Positions 1 through 9,599 of a DNA stretch of 39,734 nucleotides are shown piece after piece. The position numbers and the translations under genes are program-made. Positions within the stretch are counted from its first letter, which is position 1; every line of letters starts with the position of its first letter. Location: positions 1-39,734 of the forward strand of contig JASMKZ010000009.1 in the NCBI GenBank assembly GCA_030748955.1, given 5' to 3'. Under the pieces are notes generated by a model. The model saw nothing but the letters and a program-made list of their open reading frames with translations. It was not told the DNA's origin and made no database searches. This DNA is from Fidelibacterota bacterium (lineage in GTDB: Bacteria > Fidelibacterota > Marinisomatia > SCGC-AAA003-L08 > D37C17).

Positions 1-410
1 GTCCCAGCAGCTGTCCATGTACCACCAGAAGCTGTGCATGATGCCTCACCCTTATATATTGGCTCACTACACGCATCCGTACTACACCCACCAACACAAT
101 CTTTTTCTGTGAGGAAATTGGGGCTTGAACATGTTCCAGCATTTTCACAAGATTCTGCATTATCACCTAAAGTAGGGTCTGAACATGTAGCACCATTCCA
201 AGTTGCGCCTGCATCTGTCCATATTAGTGCTCCTGTTGCAGCTTCACAATCTACTTGTGTTTCAAAACCAGGGTCTGAGCATATATTAATTTCAGGGTTG
301 GCAGGTTCTTCTATTTCCAGTGTTACTGGAACCGAGGCATGTGAAATACCCATTGTGATAAATAAAATTATTGTACATATCCCCCTAAAGGCGATGTTAT
401 TTCTAAACAT
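1..410 (-). CDS. Secreted Cys-rich repeat protein (5' part, runs off window)
   Basis: This minus-strand frame is open from the ATG at 408-410 to the window edge and gives 136 residues. A GGAG ribosome site lies at 418-421, seven bases before the ATG. The N-terminus is a signal peptide: a short basic stretch, then a hydrophobic core (CTIILFITMGI) with a likely cut after SHA, near residue 25. The rest is a chain of short cysteine modules of the form CSDP/CSSP/CSEP, a variable 6-12 residues, Cys, then a Gly/Thr-Trp segment such as GGTWTAAG. At least four such units are visible. Repeats of this style occur in large secreted proteins of marine FCB bacteria. No catalytic domain is visible in this part. 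The function is unknown: an extracellular or surface structural protein is inferred. A C-terminal sorting domain, if any, lies outside the window. Confidence 0.8.
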   Translation of the reverse strand, partial: MFRNNIAFRGICTIILFITMGISHASVPVTLEIEEPANPEINICSDPGFETQVDCEAATGALIWTDAGATWNGATCSDPTLGDNAESCENAGTCSSPNFLTEKDCVGGCSTDACSEPIYKGEASCTASGGTWTAAG

Positions 411-620
411 AATATATCTCCGTTTTTATTTTGGTTTGCTGCTTATGATTCAGTACACAAGCTAGTTTTGTACGAAATTGTCTTAATGAACAGTGCAAAA
501 ATTACACCAATTATAAATTAAAGTAAGAAGTTTTTTTGTACCAGAAATACTAAAAGCCAACTTGTCAAACTGCTCGAAACAGTCTGATGGGTTTTCACAA
601 TTAGGTTGATGGTTCTTTTT

Positions 621-1763
621 CTATATTTTATCAAGTGCCTGATTTAAATCGGCAATGATATCCTCACTGTCTTCAATGCCCACTGAGAGCCGAACTAGGC
701 CATCGGTGAGTCCTCGTGCCAACCTCTCATCTTTGGGCACATCGGCATGGGTCATGGTGGCAGGGTGAGTTATCATGGTTTCCACGGCCCCGAGACTTTC
801 AGCCAAAGAGCATAATTTTAATCCGTTCATGAGGGATATACCAGATGGGATCCCTCCTTTGAGCTCCATGGAAATCATTCCACTAAATCCATCCATTTGA
901 TCTTTAGCAATATCATATTGTGGATGGGAAGGCAAACCGGGATAGGTTACCCGTTCAACCTTAGGGTGGGCTTCCAAAAATTCTGCAATTACCTGAGCAT
1001 TTTCACAATGACGAGTTACCCTTAGGGATAGTGTTTTTATTCCCAGTAAAGTCAGCCAACAATCAAATGGTGACGGTACCGCTCCTACTGTTTTCTGAAT
1101 AAATTTACATTTTTCGCCTAACTCATCATCATTAGTGATAAGTATACCTCCAATAATCTGATTATGGCCACTAAGGTATTTGGTGGTACTGTGCATAGTA
1201 ATATCTGCACCAAACTCCAGAGGCCTAAGTAGGGCCGGGGTAGAAAAAGTAGAATCTACTCCATATAAAATACCATGTCTTTTGGCAATTTTACCCACCG
1301 CATCTAAATCGGTTATCTTCAAAAGCGGATTTGTAGGAGTTTCAATCCAAATCAGTTTGGTATTGTTTTGAATGGCATCTTCTACTTCCTGCGGATTGGA
1401 TGAATTTACATAGGTAAATGTTAAGTCATAATTTACCAGCAGATTATTATACAGTCTAGACACTCCTCCGTACACATCATCTGAGCAAACGATATGATCC
1501 CCCGATTTCAATAGTTTCATCACCGAATCAACTGCTGCCATACCAGAGGAATAATAAATTCCATATTTACCTCCATCCAGTGCAGCCAGGTTATTTTCTA
1601 ACATTTCTCTGGTAGGGTTAGAGGCTCTGGTATAATCATAGCCTTTATCCTTTCCTACCTCTTCTAAAACATAGGTGGCAGATTGATAAATTGGTGGAAC
1701 AATTGCCCCTGTTGACGGGTCTGGAGATATACCAGAACGAACTACTTTTGTGTCAAATTTCAT
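621..1763 (-). CDS. Cystathionine gamma-lyase / gamma-synthase (PLP, Cys/Met metabolism family)
   Basis: A 380-residue fold-type I PLP enzyme of transsulfuration, the usual length for the family. Visible hallmarks are the phosphate-binding SSGMAAVDS segment near residue 73, the DDVYGG segment near 95-100, WIETPTNP, the DSTFSTP segment starting at D170, and the PLP-lysine motif HSTTKYLSGH with K195. The stretch VGAVPSPFDCWLTLLGIKTL and the late AESLGAVET resemble eukaryote-type cystathionine gamma-lyase, including the Glu of that last motif. Lyase (cystathionine to cysteine, ammonia and 2-oxobutyrate) is therefore slightly preferred over synthase; family homology alone cannot separate them. 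AAGGGA precedes the ATG by six bases. It is the last gene of the minus-strand block, 30 bases after secA, so 2-oxobutyrate it released could enter the acyl-CoA metabolism encoded upstream. Confidence 0.9.
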   Translation of the reverse strand: MKFDTKVVRSGISPDPSTGAIVPPIYQSATYVLEEVGKDKGYDYTRASNPTREMLENNLAALDGGKYGIYYSSGMAAVDSVMKLLKSGDHIVCSDDVYGGVSRLYNNLLVNYDLTFTYVNSSNPQEVEDAIQNNTKLIWIETPTNPLLKITDLDAVGKIAKRHGILYGVDSTFSTPALLRPLEFGADITMHSTTKYLSGHNQIIGGILITNDDELGEKCKFIQKTVGAVPSPFDCWLTLLGIKTLSLRVTRHCENAQVIAEFLEAHPKVERVTYPGLPSHPQYDIAKDQMDGFSGMISMELKGGIPSGISLMNGLKLCSLAESLGAVETMITHPATMTHADVPKDERLARGLTDGLVRLSVGIEDSEDIIADLNQALDKI

Positions 1764-1793
1764 TTTATTCCCTTTGTTATTAAATGGTATTAA

Positions 1794-4700
1794 TTAACCT
1801 GCTTTTCCACAGCATTTTTTGAATTTTTTTCCACTTCCACATGGACAGGGGTCATTCCTTCCTATTTTTTCTTCAACGGAAATAGGCTGCCTTTGCTGTT
1901 GATTTTGAGCTGGCGACTGTGTTCCCTGCCGCGCTCCCTGAGGTGGTGCTGTAAAACCCATGCCGGCGGACTCATCGTGCTGCATTTTTAAATTACTTGG
2001 AGCAGGTCTGGATGCTACCGGTCTCTTACCAGTCTGCTGAATATTAGATCTGAAAATTCGTTTAAGTGTTTCCCGATTGGTATCCACCATCATTTCTGCA
2101 AACATGCCAAAACCTTCCTGCTTATATTCGATGAGTGGATTTTTTTGTCCATAAGCCCGAAGTCCAATGCCTTCCCTGAGCTGATCCATGGCTGCTAAAT
2201 GTTCTCGCCAGTTTTCATCAATAGTACGGAATACTACCCATTTTTGGAATTGGTCAAATACATTATCATCAACGGACTCTTTTTTAAAGGATAAAATTGC
2301 ATTTACTCCCTGCACTACCATATCCCGCAATTCATCAATGGAACTAACTCTGTCATTTTCTGATTTAATATCTAATGAAAAGGTGTTTAGCATTTCATTT
2401 GAAAATTCATCCCAATTCCATTCGTGAGGGTTATTTCCATTTTCACAATACAATTGAATAAGGTTATCCAGATAATCAGCTATTATTTCATCTACTTCAC
2501 GGCTGATATTTTCTCCATGGAGTGCATAATTTCTACGATCATATACAATTTCACGCTGCTGATTCATTACATCATCATATTCCAAAAGATGTTTCCGAAT
2601 GCCAAAATTTCTACCTTCAACCTTTTTTTGTGCCCTTTCAATAGATCGAGTTACCATAGCATGGGTAATAACTTCTCCTTCTTCTACGCCCATTCTATCC
2701 ATTACTTTTGCGATACGATCAGAACCAAAAAGACGCATGAGATCATCTTCTAAACTGAGAAAGAATATAGATTCTCCTGGGTCCCCCTGTCTCCCGGATC
2801 TTCCCCGCAGCTGCAGATCAATTCTTCTGGATTCATGCCTGCCAGTTCCCAAAATAAATAATCCGCCTAATTCTTTTACTCCATCACCTAATTTAATATC
2901 GGTTCCTCTTCCTGCCATATTGGTTGCAATGGTTACGGCACTGGTTTGCCCTGCCCTTGTAATGACTTCTGCCTCTTTTTGATGTTGTTTTGCATTCAAA
3001 ACATTGTGGGGGACTTTTGCACGTTTTAGCATACGACCCAATGTTTCCGATTCTTCAACTGAAGTGGTTCCCACAAGAATAGGTTGCCCTTTATGAGATA
3101 ATTCCTGAATTTTTTCAATGACAGCATTATATTTTTCACGCTTGGTACGGTACACCAAATCATCTGCGTCTTTTCTAATAATATTTTGATTTGTGGGAAT
3201 TTCTACAACATCCAATTTATAGATTTCCATAAGCTCCTGCGCTTCAGTAACAGCAGTACCAGTCATCCCTGCAAGTTTAGAATACATTCTGAAATAGTTT
3301 TGAATGGTAATGGTAGCCATGGTTTGTGTTTCTTTTTCAATCACCACCTTTTCTTTGGCTTCTAAAGCTTGGTGCAGCCCATCACTGAACCGCCGGCCAT
3401 GCAGTACTCTTCCAGTATGCTCATCAACAATGAGTACCTTCCCCTCCTGAACAATATATTCTATATCTTTTTCATATAGAGAATATGCTCGTAAAAGTTG
3501 ATTTATGGCGTGAATGCGATCACTTCGTTCCATATGTAAGGCTTGAGATTCTTCCTTTTGTTCCAAGACTTGATGTTGGGTAATACCTTCAGTATTTTCA
3601 ATTTCGTGGAAGATTTCTCCTAAATCTGGAATAATAAAATTTTCTGGATGTTCAGGGGATAAATATTGTCTGCCAATTTCAGAAAGGTCTATTACATGCG
3701 CCCTTTCATCAATGCTGAAATATAATTGTTCATCTAGCTCATTCATTTTTTTATCACGAATATATTCACTTTCCATTTTATGAATAAGCTGCTGCGTTCC
3801 TTGCTGTTGAAGTATTTTCATGAGACGTTTATTTTTTGGCGCTCCTCGAGATGCAATGAGTAGATTTACAGCAGCTTTGTTATCATCTGTCCCTAATACC
3901 TCTTCAGCCTCGGCAATTAATTTGTTTACCATTTGGTTTTGCTTACGAATAATATTTTCGATACTATTACGCCATTCATTGTACTGTTGATTAGAGGGTG
4001 CATCTACATTCCCAGAGATTATAAGTGGTGTTCTTGCTTCATCCACTAAAACAGAATCAACTTCATCCACTATAGCAAAAGCATGCCCTCTTTGTACTTG
4101 GTCTTCAGGCCGAATACTCATGTTATCTCTGAGGTAATCAAAGCCGAACTGACTATTAGTACCGTAGGTAATATCCCTGTTATACATTTCTTTACGCTGC
4201 TCACTGTTCATTTGATTAAGGATACAACCAACAGATAAACCCAAATATTCAAACAATATACCCATCCACTGACTATCCCGTTCCGCCAAATAATCATTTA
4301 CCGTTATTACATGTACGCCCCTTCCGGTTATTGCATTGAGAATAATTGGCATGGTAGAAACCAAGGTTTTACCCTCTCCTGTTTTCATTTCAGCAATTTT
4401 ACCCTGATGGAGCACAACGCCCCCCATCAATTGGACATCAAATGGCACCATCTCCCATTTCATTTTTTGGTGCATAACCATAAACTCAGTTCCGCATATT
4501 CTTCGGCTGGCATCTTTAACGATGGCAAATACTTCTGGCATTTTTATATCTAAAAATTCCTGTTCTGCCTTTATTACCGCATCATCAAGATCTTCTTCTT
4601 CGAGACCTTCAGCTTTAAATGTTTTTCGTGAATTTATTGATAAGTCTTTTATTTCTTCCTTAATTGTATGAAACCGATTTATTAATTCATCTTCAGACAA

Positions 4701-4817
4701 AGAACCAAGCGGGTTATAAGCCGCATTGATTTCATCTACAAAGGGTGAAAGTTCTTTTAAGTCTTTCTCTGACTTTTTACCAAATATTCCTGTTACTATT
4801 TTTGTAAATACTGACAT
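1794..4817 (-). CDS. secA: Preprotein translocase ATPase SecA
   Basis: The motor ATPase that pushes unfolded preproteins through SecYEG. The Walker A motif MKTGEGKT lies at residues 144-151 and the DEVD box at 251-254. The preprotein cross-linking domain, the second helicase lobe ([30 protein letters not shown]) and the scaffold/wing domains follow. The C-terminus carries the zinc motif with C991, C993, C1002 and C1003, which normally binds SecB or ribosomes. At 1007 residues it is longer than the roughly 840-900 typical of proteobacterial or firmicute SecA. The extra length is largely a charged helical insert around residues 270-430, as in Bacteroidota-type SecA, plus a Gln-rich linker before the zinc tail. 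It starts 2 bases after the nusB stop, so the two are probably coupled. The ATG has only a weak upstream GAGAAAG. Confidence 0.98.
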   Translation of the reverse strand: MSVFTKIVTGIFGKKSEKDLKELSPFVDEINAAYNPLGSLSEDELINRFHTIKEEIKDLSINSRKTFKAEGLEEEDLDDAVIKAEQEFLDIKMPEVFAIVKDASRRICGTEFMVMHQKMKWEMVPFDVQLMGGVVLHQGKIAEMKTGEGKTLVSTMPIILNAITGRGVHVITVNDYLAERDSQWMGILFEYLGLSVGCILNQMNSEQRKEMYNRDITYGTNSQFGFDYLRDNMSIRPEDQVQRGHAFAIVDEVDSVLVDEARTPLIISGNVDAPSNQQYNEWRNSIENIIRKQNQMVNKLIAEAEEVLGTDDNKAAVNLLIASRGAPKNKRLMKILQQQGTQQLIHKMESEYIRDKKMNELDEQLYFSIDERAHVIDLSEIGRQYLSPEHPENFIIPDLGEIFHEIENTEGITQHQVLEQKEESQALHMERSDRIHAINQLLRAYSLYEKDIEYIVQEGKVLIVDEHTGRVLHGRRFSDGLHQALEAKEKVVIEKETQTMATITIQNYFRMYSKLAGMTGTAVTEAQELMEIYKLDVVEIPTNQNIIRKDADDLVYRTKREKYNAVIEKIQELSHKGQPILVGTTSVEESETLGRMLKRAKVPHNVLNAKQHQKEAEVITRAGQTSAVTIATNMAGRGTDIKLGDGVKELGGLFILGTGRHESRRIDLQLRGRSGRQGDPGESIFFLSLEDDLMRLFGSDRIAKVMDRMGVEEGEVITHAMVTRSIERAQKKVEGRNFGIRKHLLEYDDVMNQQREIVYDRRNYALHGENISREVDEIIADYLDNLIQLYCENGNNPHEWNWDEFSNEMLNTFSLDIKSENDRVSSIDELRDMVVQGVNAILSFKKESVDDNVFDQFQKWVVFRTIDENWREHLAAMDQLREGIGLRAYGQKNPLIEYKQEGFGMFAEMMVDTNRETLKRIFRSNIQQTGKRPVASRPAPSNLKMQHDESAGMGFTAPPQGARQGTQSPAQNQQQRQPISVEEKIGRNDPCPCGSGKKFKKCCGKAG

Positions 4818-4819
4818 AT

Positions 4820-5263
4820 TTATAGGGCTTTCTCTTTACCTTTAATTGTTTCATTATAGACTGAATCTAATATACCATTTATAAAACCGCTACTGTCTGT
4901 TGTACTAAATTGTTTGGCAATTTCTACACCTTCAGCAATAGATACTTTTGGTGGTACATCATCAACATAAATCATTTCAGCAAGAGCCATCCTCAGAATC
5001 AATTTATCAATAAGGGTAATGCGGTCAAAATCCCAATTTTTTGATCTACTAATAATTAGTTTGTCCAATTCCTTTGAATGCATAAATATAAGATTACTCA
5101 ATTGTTTTCCATATTTAATTATCTTGTCAGATGGTGGTTTATCTACATCCATCATAAAATCACAGGTATCATCCAATTCAGACCCCCGTAACTCTTTGGC
5201 ATATATCGCCTGTAAGGCTATTATTCGGGCTTGCCGTTTTTGTTTGGGCTTTAGCTCAGGCAT
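4820..5263 (-). CDS. nusB: Transcription antitermination factor NusB
   Basis: A 147-residue all-helical NusB-family protein. The N-terminal arginine-rich helix ([16 protein letters not shown]) matches the RNA-binding helix of the family, and the C-terminal half contains the conserved ILRMALAEM and [13 protein letters not shown] segments. NusB pairs with NusE (S10) on boxA RNA and supports rRNA antitermination. Its start overlaps the end of the upstream dehydrogenase gene by 8 bases and its stop is 2 bases before secA, so it sits inside a polycistronic run. The ATG at 5261-5263 gives the normal family length. Confidence 0.93.
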   Translation of the reverse strand: MPELKPKQKRQARIIALQAIYAKELRGSELDDTCDFMMDVDKPPSDKIIKYGKQLSNLIFMHSKELDKLIISRSKNWDFDRITLIDKLILRMALAEMIYVDDVPPKVSIAEGVEIAKQFSTTDSSGFINGILDSVYNETIKGKEKAL

Positions 5264-6353
5264 TTCTGATTTTAAACGATTTTTTATAGGGTAGATAGAA
5301 TGATTTCAACTCTCCAATTTTTTTGATTCTATCTTCAGCCTGTCTATCAGATGCCTCATTTGTAGATATACCTTCATTATCAGACCGATGGAAAATTTCC
5401 ATTAAAGTTTCATAAATTCCTTCAGCTTGAGAAAAAGCTCTTTCCTGATTATAACCTTCCAATTCGTTTGATACATTTATAAGACCACCGGCATTAATGG
5501 CATAATCTGGGGCATAGAGAATATTCCGTTTTTTCAGTTCTCCACCAAAATTATTTTCAATCAATTGATTGTTTGCAGCACCTGCAATAATTGTACATTT
5601 TAATTTGTCAATGGTATCCGGATTTACCGTTGCTCCCAGTGCACAGGGAGCATATACATCTACTTCCACTTCATAAATACCATCAGGATCTACTGGAGTA
5701 GCTCCAAAATTATCTACTGCCTGCCCCATTAAGGCTTGATCAATATCGGTTACAAACAATTCAACGCCTTCCTTATGGAGGTATTCACAGAGGTACATTC
5801 CTACATGACCCAAGCCTTGTATAGAAACTTTTAGACCATCAAGATCCACTCTATTGAGTCGTTCTTTTACCGATGCTTTAATACCAACAAAAACACCATA
5901 GGCAGTAACAGGAGAAGGATCTCCACTTCCCCCTAAAGCTTGAGAAATTCCTGTCACATAATCGGTTTCCATTCTGACATGTTCCATATCCCTAATACTG
6001 GTTCCCACGTCTTCCGCAGTTATATAACGACCACCTAGCCCTTCTACAAATCGCCCGAACGACCTAAATAAATTCTCTGTTTTTTGAGTCTTAGAATTTC
6101 CAATGATAACAGCCTTACCACCACCTAGGTTTAACCCTGCAATAGCCGCTTTATAGGTCATTCCTTTTGAAAGTCGAAGCACATCTACCAAGGCTTCCGT
6201 TTCATTTTCATAATTCCACATCCGACATCCACCTAAGGCTGGACCCAATACAGTATTATGAATGGCAACCAGTCCTTTTAATCCTGAGTCTGAGTCATGA
6301 AAAAATGAAACCTGTTCATGCCCTCTTTCTCCTAACTCTTTAAATAAATCCAT
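5256..6353 (-). CDS. Leucine dehydrogenase-type amino-acid dehydrogenase (Glu/Leu/Phe/Val DH family)
   Basis: A 365-residue NAD-dependent oxidative deaminase. The substrate domain has GPALGGCRMW near residues 37-46 and the two expected active-site lysines, K68 in GMTYKAA and K80 in LGGGKAVI, at the same numbers as in classical Bacillus leucine dehydrogenase. TAEDVGTS follows, and the Rossmann nucleotide loop is GLGHVGMYL. It should convert leucine, valine or isoleucine to the 2-oxo acid with NADH formation; phenylalanine or valine dehydrogenase cannot be excluded from sequence alone. It ends 8 bases inside nusB and begins 8 bases after the acyl-CoA dehydrogenase stop. The neighbouring acyl-CoA genes suggest that branched-chain amino-acid carbon is degraded here. 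Confidence 0.9.
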   Translation of the reverse strand: MDLFKELGERGHEQVSFFHDSDSGLKGLVAIHNTVLGPALGGCRMWNYENETEALVDVLRLSKGMTYKAAIAGLNLGGGKAVIIGNSKTQKTENLFRSFGRFVEGLGGRYITAEDVGTSIRDMEHVRMETDYVTGISQALGGSGDPSPVTAYGVFVGIKASVKERLNRVDLDGLKVSIQGLGHVGMYLCEYLHKEGVELFVTDIDQALMGQAVDNFGATPVDPDGIYEVEVDVYAPCALGATVNPDTIDKLKCTIIAGAANNQLIENNFGGELKKRNILYAPDYAINAGGLINVSNELEGYNQERAFSQAEGIYETLMEIFHRSDNEGISTNEASDRQAEDRIKKIGELKSFYLPYKKSFKIRNA

Positions 6354-6361
6354 ATTTTCTC

Positions 6362-7504
6362 TTATTTTTTTAATAATTCTCGTGCAATTACAACCCGTTG
6401 AATTTCGGAAGTTCCTTCATAAATCTGAGTAATTTTGGCATCCCGCATGAGCCTTTCAATTCCAGATTCCCGCATATAACCAAAGCCCCCATGAATCTGA
6501 ACACATTGTGTAGATGCACGCATGGCAACCTCAGATGCATATACTTTTGCCATCGAAGCTAAATGTCCATAATTTTGTTTTTGATCTTTTTTCCAGGCTG
6601 CTTGCCGAATTAATAATCTGGCAGCTTCTATTTCCATTCCCATATCTGCAATTTTAAATTGAATTGCTTGATTTTTTGAAATTGGTTTACCAAATTGAAT
6701 ACGTTCATTGGAATAGGCAACTGAAGCATTTAATGATGCTTGTGCAATTCCTAAAGCCTGGGATGCTATCCCAATTCTTCCGCCATCCAAGGTTGCAAGT
6801 GCAATCTTAAATCCTTCACCTTCGTTGCCAATAAGATTTTTAGCTGGAATTTTTACATTGTCAAAATAAAGTTCACAAGTGTCTGAAGCACGAATTCCCA
6901 GTTTATTTTCAGCTTTTCCGGTTTCAAATCCATCCCATCCTTTTTCTACAAGGAAACAAGAGACACCCTTATGACCTATACCCTTTTCTGTGACAGCAAA
7001 CAGGATTACATAATCAGAATTAATTCCATTTGTTACCCAATTTTTTGTGCCGGAAATATAATAATGATCCCCATCTTTGTTGGCGAAAGTCCTCATATTT
7101 GAAGCATCTGAACCAGCCTGTGGCTCAGATAAAGAAAATGCACCAAGCTTATTACCTGAAGCTAATGGTTTAAGATATTTTTCTTTTAAATGGTCACTGG
7201 CAAATTTCTCTAATAAATAACAAACCAAAGAATTATTAACGGACATAACAACACCCGAAGACGCTTCCACTCGTGATATTTCTTCCATGGCAATGGTATA
7301 AGAAATGGAATCCATTCCTCCTCCGCCCCATTTTGGCTCAACCATTATTCCCATAAAGCCCAAGTCGGCCATTTGCTTTATACCTTCTTTAGGGAAAATT
7401 TTCTTTTCATCCCTTTCAACTACGCCTGGTGCCAATTCATTATCGGCAAATTCGCGTGCTGTTTTTTGAGTTAATATTTGTTCTTCTGTAAGTTGAAAAT
7501 TCAT
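6362..7504 (-). CDS. Acyl-CoA dehydrogenase (short-chain/butyryl type)
   Basis: A 380-residue FAD flavoprotein oxidising acyl-CoA to 2-enoyl-CoA and passing electrons to ETF. The length is standard for short-chain members. Visible motifs are the flavin/substrate segment FSLSEPQAGSDAS near residues 123-135, the substrate loop KNWVTNG, the second-domain ALATLDGGRIGIASQALG, and the C-terminal catalytic-base motif IYEGTSEIQR with E363 as the expected catalytic glutamate. This Glu position fits the short-chain/butyryl class, not isovaleryl-CoA dehydrogenase, which uses a different position. It lies 12 bases after the hydroxyacyl-CoA dehydrogenase gene. No etfA/etfB genes are present in the window. 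A branched short-chain substrate is possible given the adjacent leucine-type dehydrogenase. Confidence 0.95.
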   Translation of the reverse strand: MNFQLTEEQILTQKTAREFADNELAPGVVERDEKKIFPKEGIKQMADLGFMGIMVEPKWGGGGMDSISYTIAMEEISRVEASSGVVMSVNNSLVCYLLEKFASDHLKEKYLKPLASGNKLGAFSLSEPQAGSDASNMRTFANKDGDHYYISGTKNWVTNGINSDYVILFAVTEKGIGHKGVSCFLVEKGWDGFETGKAENKLGIRASDTCELYFDNVKIPAKNLIGNEGEGFKIALATLDGGRIGIASQALGIAQASLNASVAYSNERIQFGKPISKNQAIQFKIADMGMEIEAARLLIRQAAWKKDQKQNYGHLASMAKVYASEVAMRASTQCVQIHGGFGYMRESGIERLMRDAKITQIYEGTSEIQRVVIARELLKK

Positions 7505-7516
7505 ATTTTATATTGA

Positions 7517-8383
7517 TTAATCTTTATAATTATAAAATCCTTTCCCTGTTTTTCTACCCAGTTCTCCACCTTCTACCATCTTCACCAATAATGGACAGGG
7601 ACGGTATTTTTCATCCCCAAAATCTGAGTAGAGTACATTAATTATACTGAGGCATACATCTAACCCAATAAGGTCTGCCAAGCTTAAGGGTCCCATGGGG
7701 TGCGCCATTCCCAATTTCATAATAGTATCTATTGCTTCAGGGGTTCCCACACCTTCATCCAGACAGAAAATTGCCTCGTTAATCATAGGCATTAGAATCC
7801 GATTAGAAACAAACCCTGGAGAGTCATTGCATTCTACGGGAATTTTACCCATTTTTTCTGATAAATCGGCTATACACCTAATAATAGAATCATCCGTTTC
7901 TGATCCTTTAACTATTTCCACCAATTTCATAACAGGCACTGGATTCATAAAATGCATCCCAATTACTTTGTCTGGTCGCTGTGTTGCCGAAGCAATTTTA
8001 TTTATGGAAATAGAAGATGTATTGCTTGCTAAAATGGTTTCTGATTTACAAATATTATCCAATTCTTTGAATATATTTAATTTAATATCCTTATTTTCAG
8101 TGGCAGCTTCTATGATCAAATCACATGCTGATAACTGATTATAATCCGTTGATAGTGTAATTCTATTCATTGAGGCTTCCAATTCAGACTGACTGATTTT
8201 TTCTTTTTTAACCTGTCGATGCATATTTTTATAAATGGTATCAAACCCACGTTGGACAAATTCATCTTTAACATCCACAAGAACCGTATGAAAACCAGAA
8301 AGTGCAGATACATGCGCAATACCATTTCCCATGGTTCCGGCACCTATTACACCGATTTTCTCAATTTTCAGATCGCTGCTCAC
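7517..8383 (-). CDS. hbd: 3-hydroxybutyryl-CoA (3-hydroxyacyl-CoA) dehydrogenase
   Basis: A 288-residue single-function dehydrogenase. The N-terminal Rossmann motif [14 protein letters not shown] lies near residues 11-24. The catalytic-His segment [17 protein letters not shown] is in the middle, and the C-terminal helical domain has the signature [18 protein letters not shown] and the [15 protein letters not shown] segment. It interconverts 3-hydroxyacyl-CoA and 3-oxoacyl-CoA with NAD(P). The start is GTG at 8381-8383; the ATG at 8391-8393 is out of frame. A weak GGTAACTG precedes the GTG. There is no fused crotonase domain, unlike FadB/FadJ, and no separate enoyl-CoA hydratase in this block. 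Confidence 0.94.
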   Translation of the reverse strand: MSSDLKIEKIGVIGAGTMGNGIAHVSALSGFHTVLVDVKDEFVQRGFDTIYKNMHRQVKKEKISQSELEASMNRITLSTDYNQLSACDLIIEAATENKDIKLNIFKELDNICKSETILASNTSSISINKIASATQRPDKVIGMHFMNPVPVMKLVEIVKGSETDDSIIRCIADLSEKMGKIPVECNDSPGFVSNRILMPMINEAIFCLDEGVGTPEAIDTIMKLGMAHPMGPLSLADLIGLDVCLSIINVLYSDFGDEKYRPCPLLVKMVEGGELGRKTGKGFYNYKD

Positions 8384-8414
8384 CAGTTACCATTTTCTAA
8401 TCATCATTCTTCAT

Positions 8415-9596
8415 TCAAACCATCTTAACTACAACAGCAGCAGCTTCTCCTCCACCGATACAGAGTGTGGCTAGACCAAGTTTCTGTTTCTTCTGTCTCA
8501 ATGCTGAAATTAATGTTACTAAAATCCGTGCGCCAGAGGCACCAATTGGGTGCCCTAGAGAGACAGCACCTCCAAACACATTTACCTTTTCATGAGGAAT
8601 GGTATGTTCCCGCATAGCTGCCAGCGCAACATTAGAAAATGCTTCATTAATTTCAAATAAATCAATGTCATTAATGGCATATCCAGCTTTATCTAATACT
8701 TTTGTGATTGCCTTCCCTGGCGCAGTTGTAAAATAAAGTGGCTCGTTTGCTACGGAGGTTTGTGCAACTATTTTACAAATTGGATTTGAATTTAATTCAG
8801 CCGCCTTTTCTGCAGACATGACTACCAGCGCTGCTGCACCATCATTTATACTGCTGGCATTTGCAGCAGTAATTGTTCCATCCTTTTCGAATGCAGTCCT
8901 CAGTTTAGCTATTTTATCCAGCTTTCCTCTTCCCGGTTCTTCATCCAATGCCACAATTATAGGGTCACCTTTTCTCTGAGGTATTTCCACAGTTGTAATT
9001 TCATCAGAAAAATAGCCTTTTTCAATAGCTTCTATTGATCGTCGATAGGATTCCGCTGCAAAAGCATCCTGTTCTTCGCGACTAAATTTTCCCTCTTTTG
9101 CCAATACTTCCGCACAATTCCCCATGTGCATATTCCCGTAGGGATCCCATAACCCATCCTGAATTATGGCATCTAATGTTTTTTTATGTCCCAATCGCAT
9201 ACCATCCCTAGCATCCATTAAATAATATGGGGATAAGCTCATATTCTCCATACCTCCGGCAACAATAACCTCAGCATCCCCACAGCGAATTGCCTGATCT
9301 GCCAACATGACGGATTTTAATCCTGATCCACATACCTTATTAATAGTCATACATTCAACTATATTGGGGAGACCGGCATAAATAGCTGCCTGACGTGCTG
9401 GTGCCTGTCCCTCTCCGGCAGACAACACATTTCCCATAATGACTTCATCAACTTGGTCACTCTTTAATCCTGAACGTTCAACTGTAGATTTAATGACAGC
9501 AGCTCCCAAACGAACGGTTGGAACGGTACTAAGTGCTCCCTGGAAACTTCCAATGGGAGTACGGGCAATTGCTGTTATTACTGAATTCTTGGACAT
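8415..9596 (-). CDS. Acetyl-CoA C-acetyltransferase (thiolase)
   Basis: A 393-residue thiolase II-type enzyme that condenses or cleaves acetoacetyl-CoA or another short 3-oxoacyl-CoA. The nucleophile motif INKVCGSGLKS places the acylated cysteine at C89. The active-site His motif GHPIGASGARI and the second cysteine in LCIGGGEAAA near the C-terminus are both present, so the enzyme should be active. The usual Gly-Gln or Gly-Met after IGGG is Glu-Ala here. The gene follows phoH by 3 bases and precedes the hydroxyacyl-CoA dehydrogenase by 31 bases. Together they form a C4 acyl-CoA module. Confidence 0.95.
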   Translation of the reverse strand: MSKNSVITAIARTPIGSFQGALSTVPTVRLGAAVIKSTVERSGLKSDQVDEVIMGNVLSAGEGQAPARQAAIYAGLPNIVECMTINKVCGSGLKSVMLADQAIRCGDAEVIVAGGMENMSLSPYYLMDARDGMRLGHKKTLDAIIQDGLWDPYGNMHMGNCAEVLAKEGKFSREEQDAFAAESYRRSIEAIEKGYFSDEITTVEIPQRKGDPIIVALDEEPGRGKLDKIAKLRTAFEKDGTITAANASSINDGAAALVVMSAEKAAELNSNPICKIVAQTSVANEPLYFTTAPGKAITKVLDKAGYAINDIDLFEINEAFSNVALAAMREHTIPHEKVNVFGGAVSLGHPIGASGARILVTLISALRQKKQKLGLATLCIGGGEAAAVVVKMV

Positions 9597-9599
9597 ATA

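Noticed and set aside
34-465. Plus-strand open frame of 143 codons at the left edge.
   Set aside because: It is the antisense of the Cys-rich gene at 1-410, which has a signal peptide, ribosome site and repeat structure; the plus-strand product has no such features.
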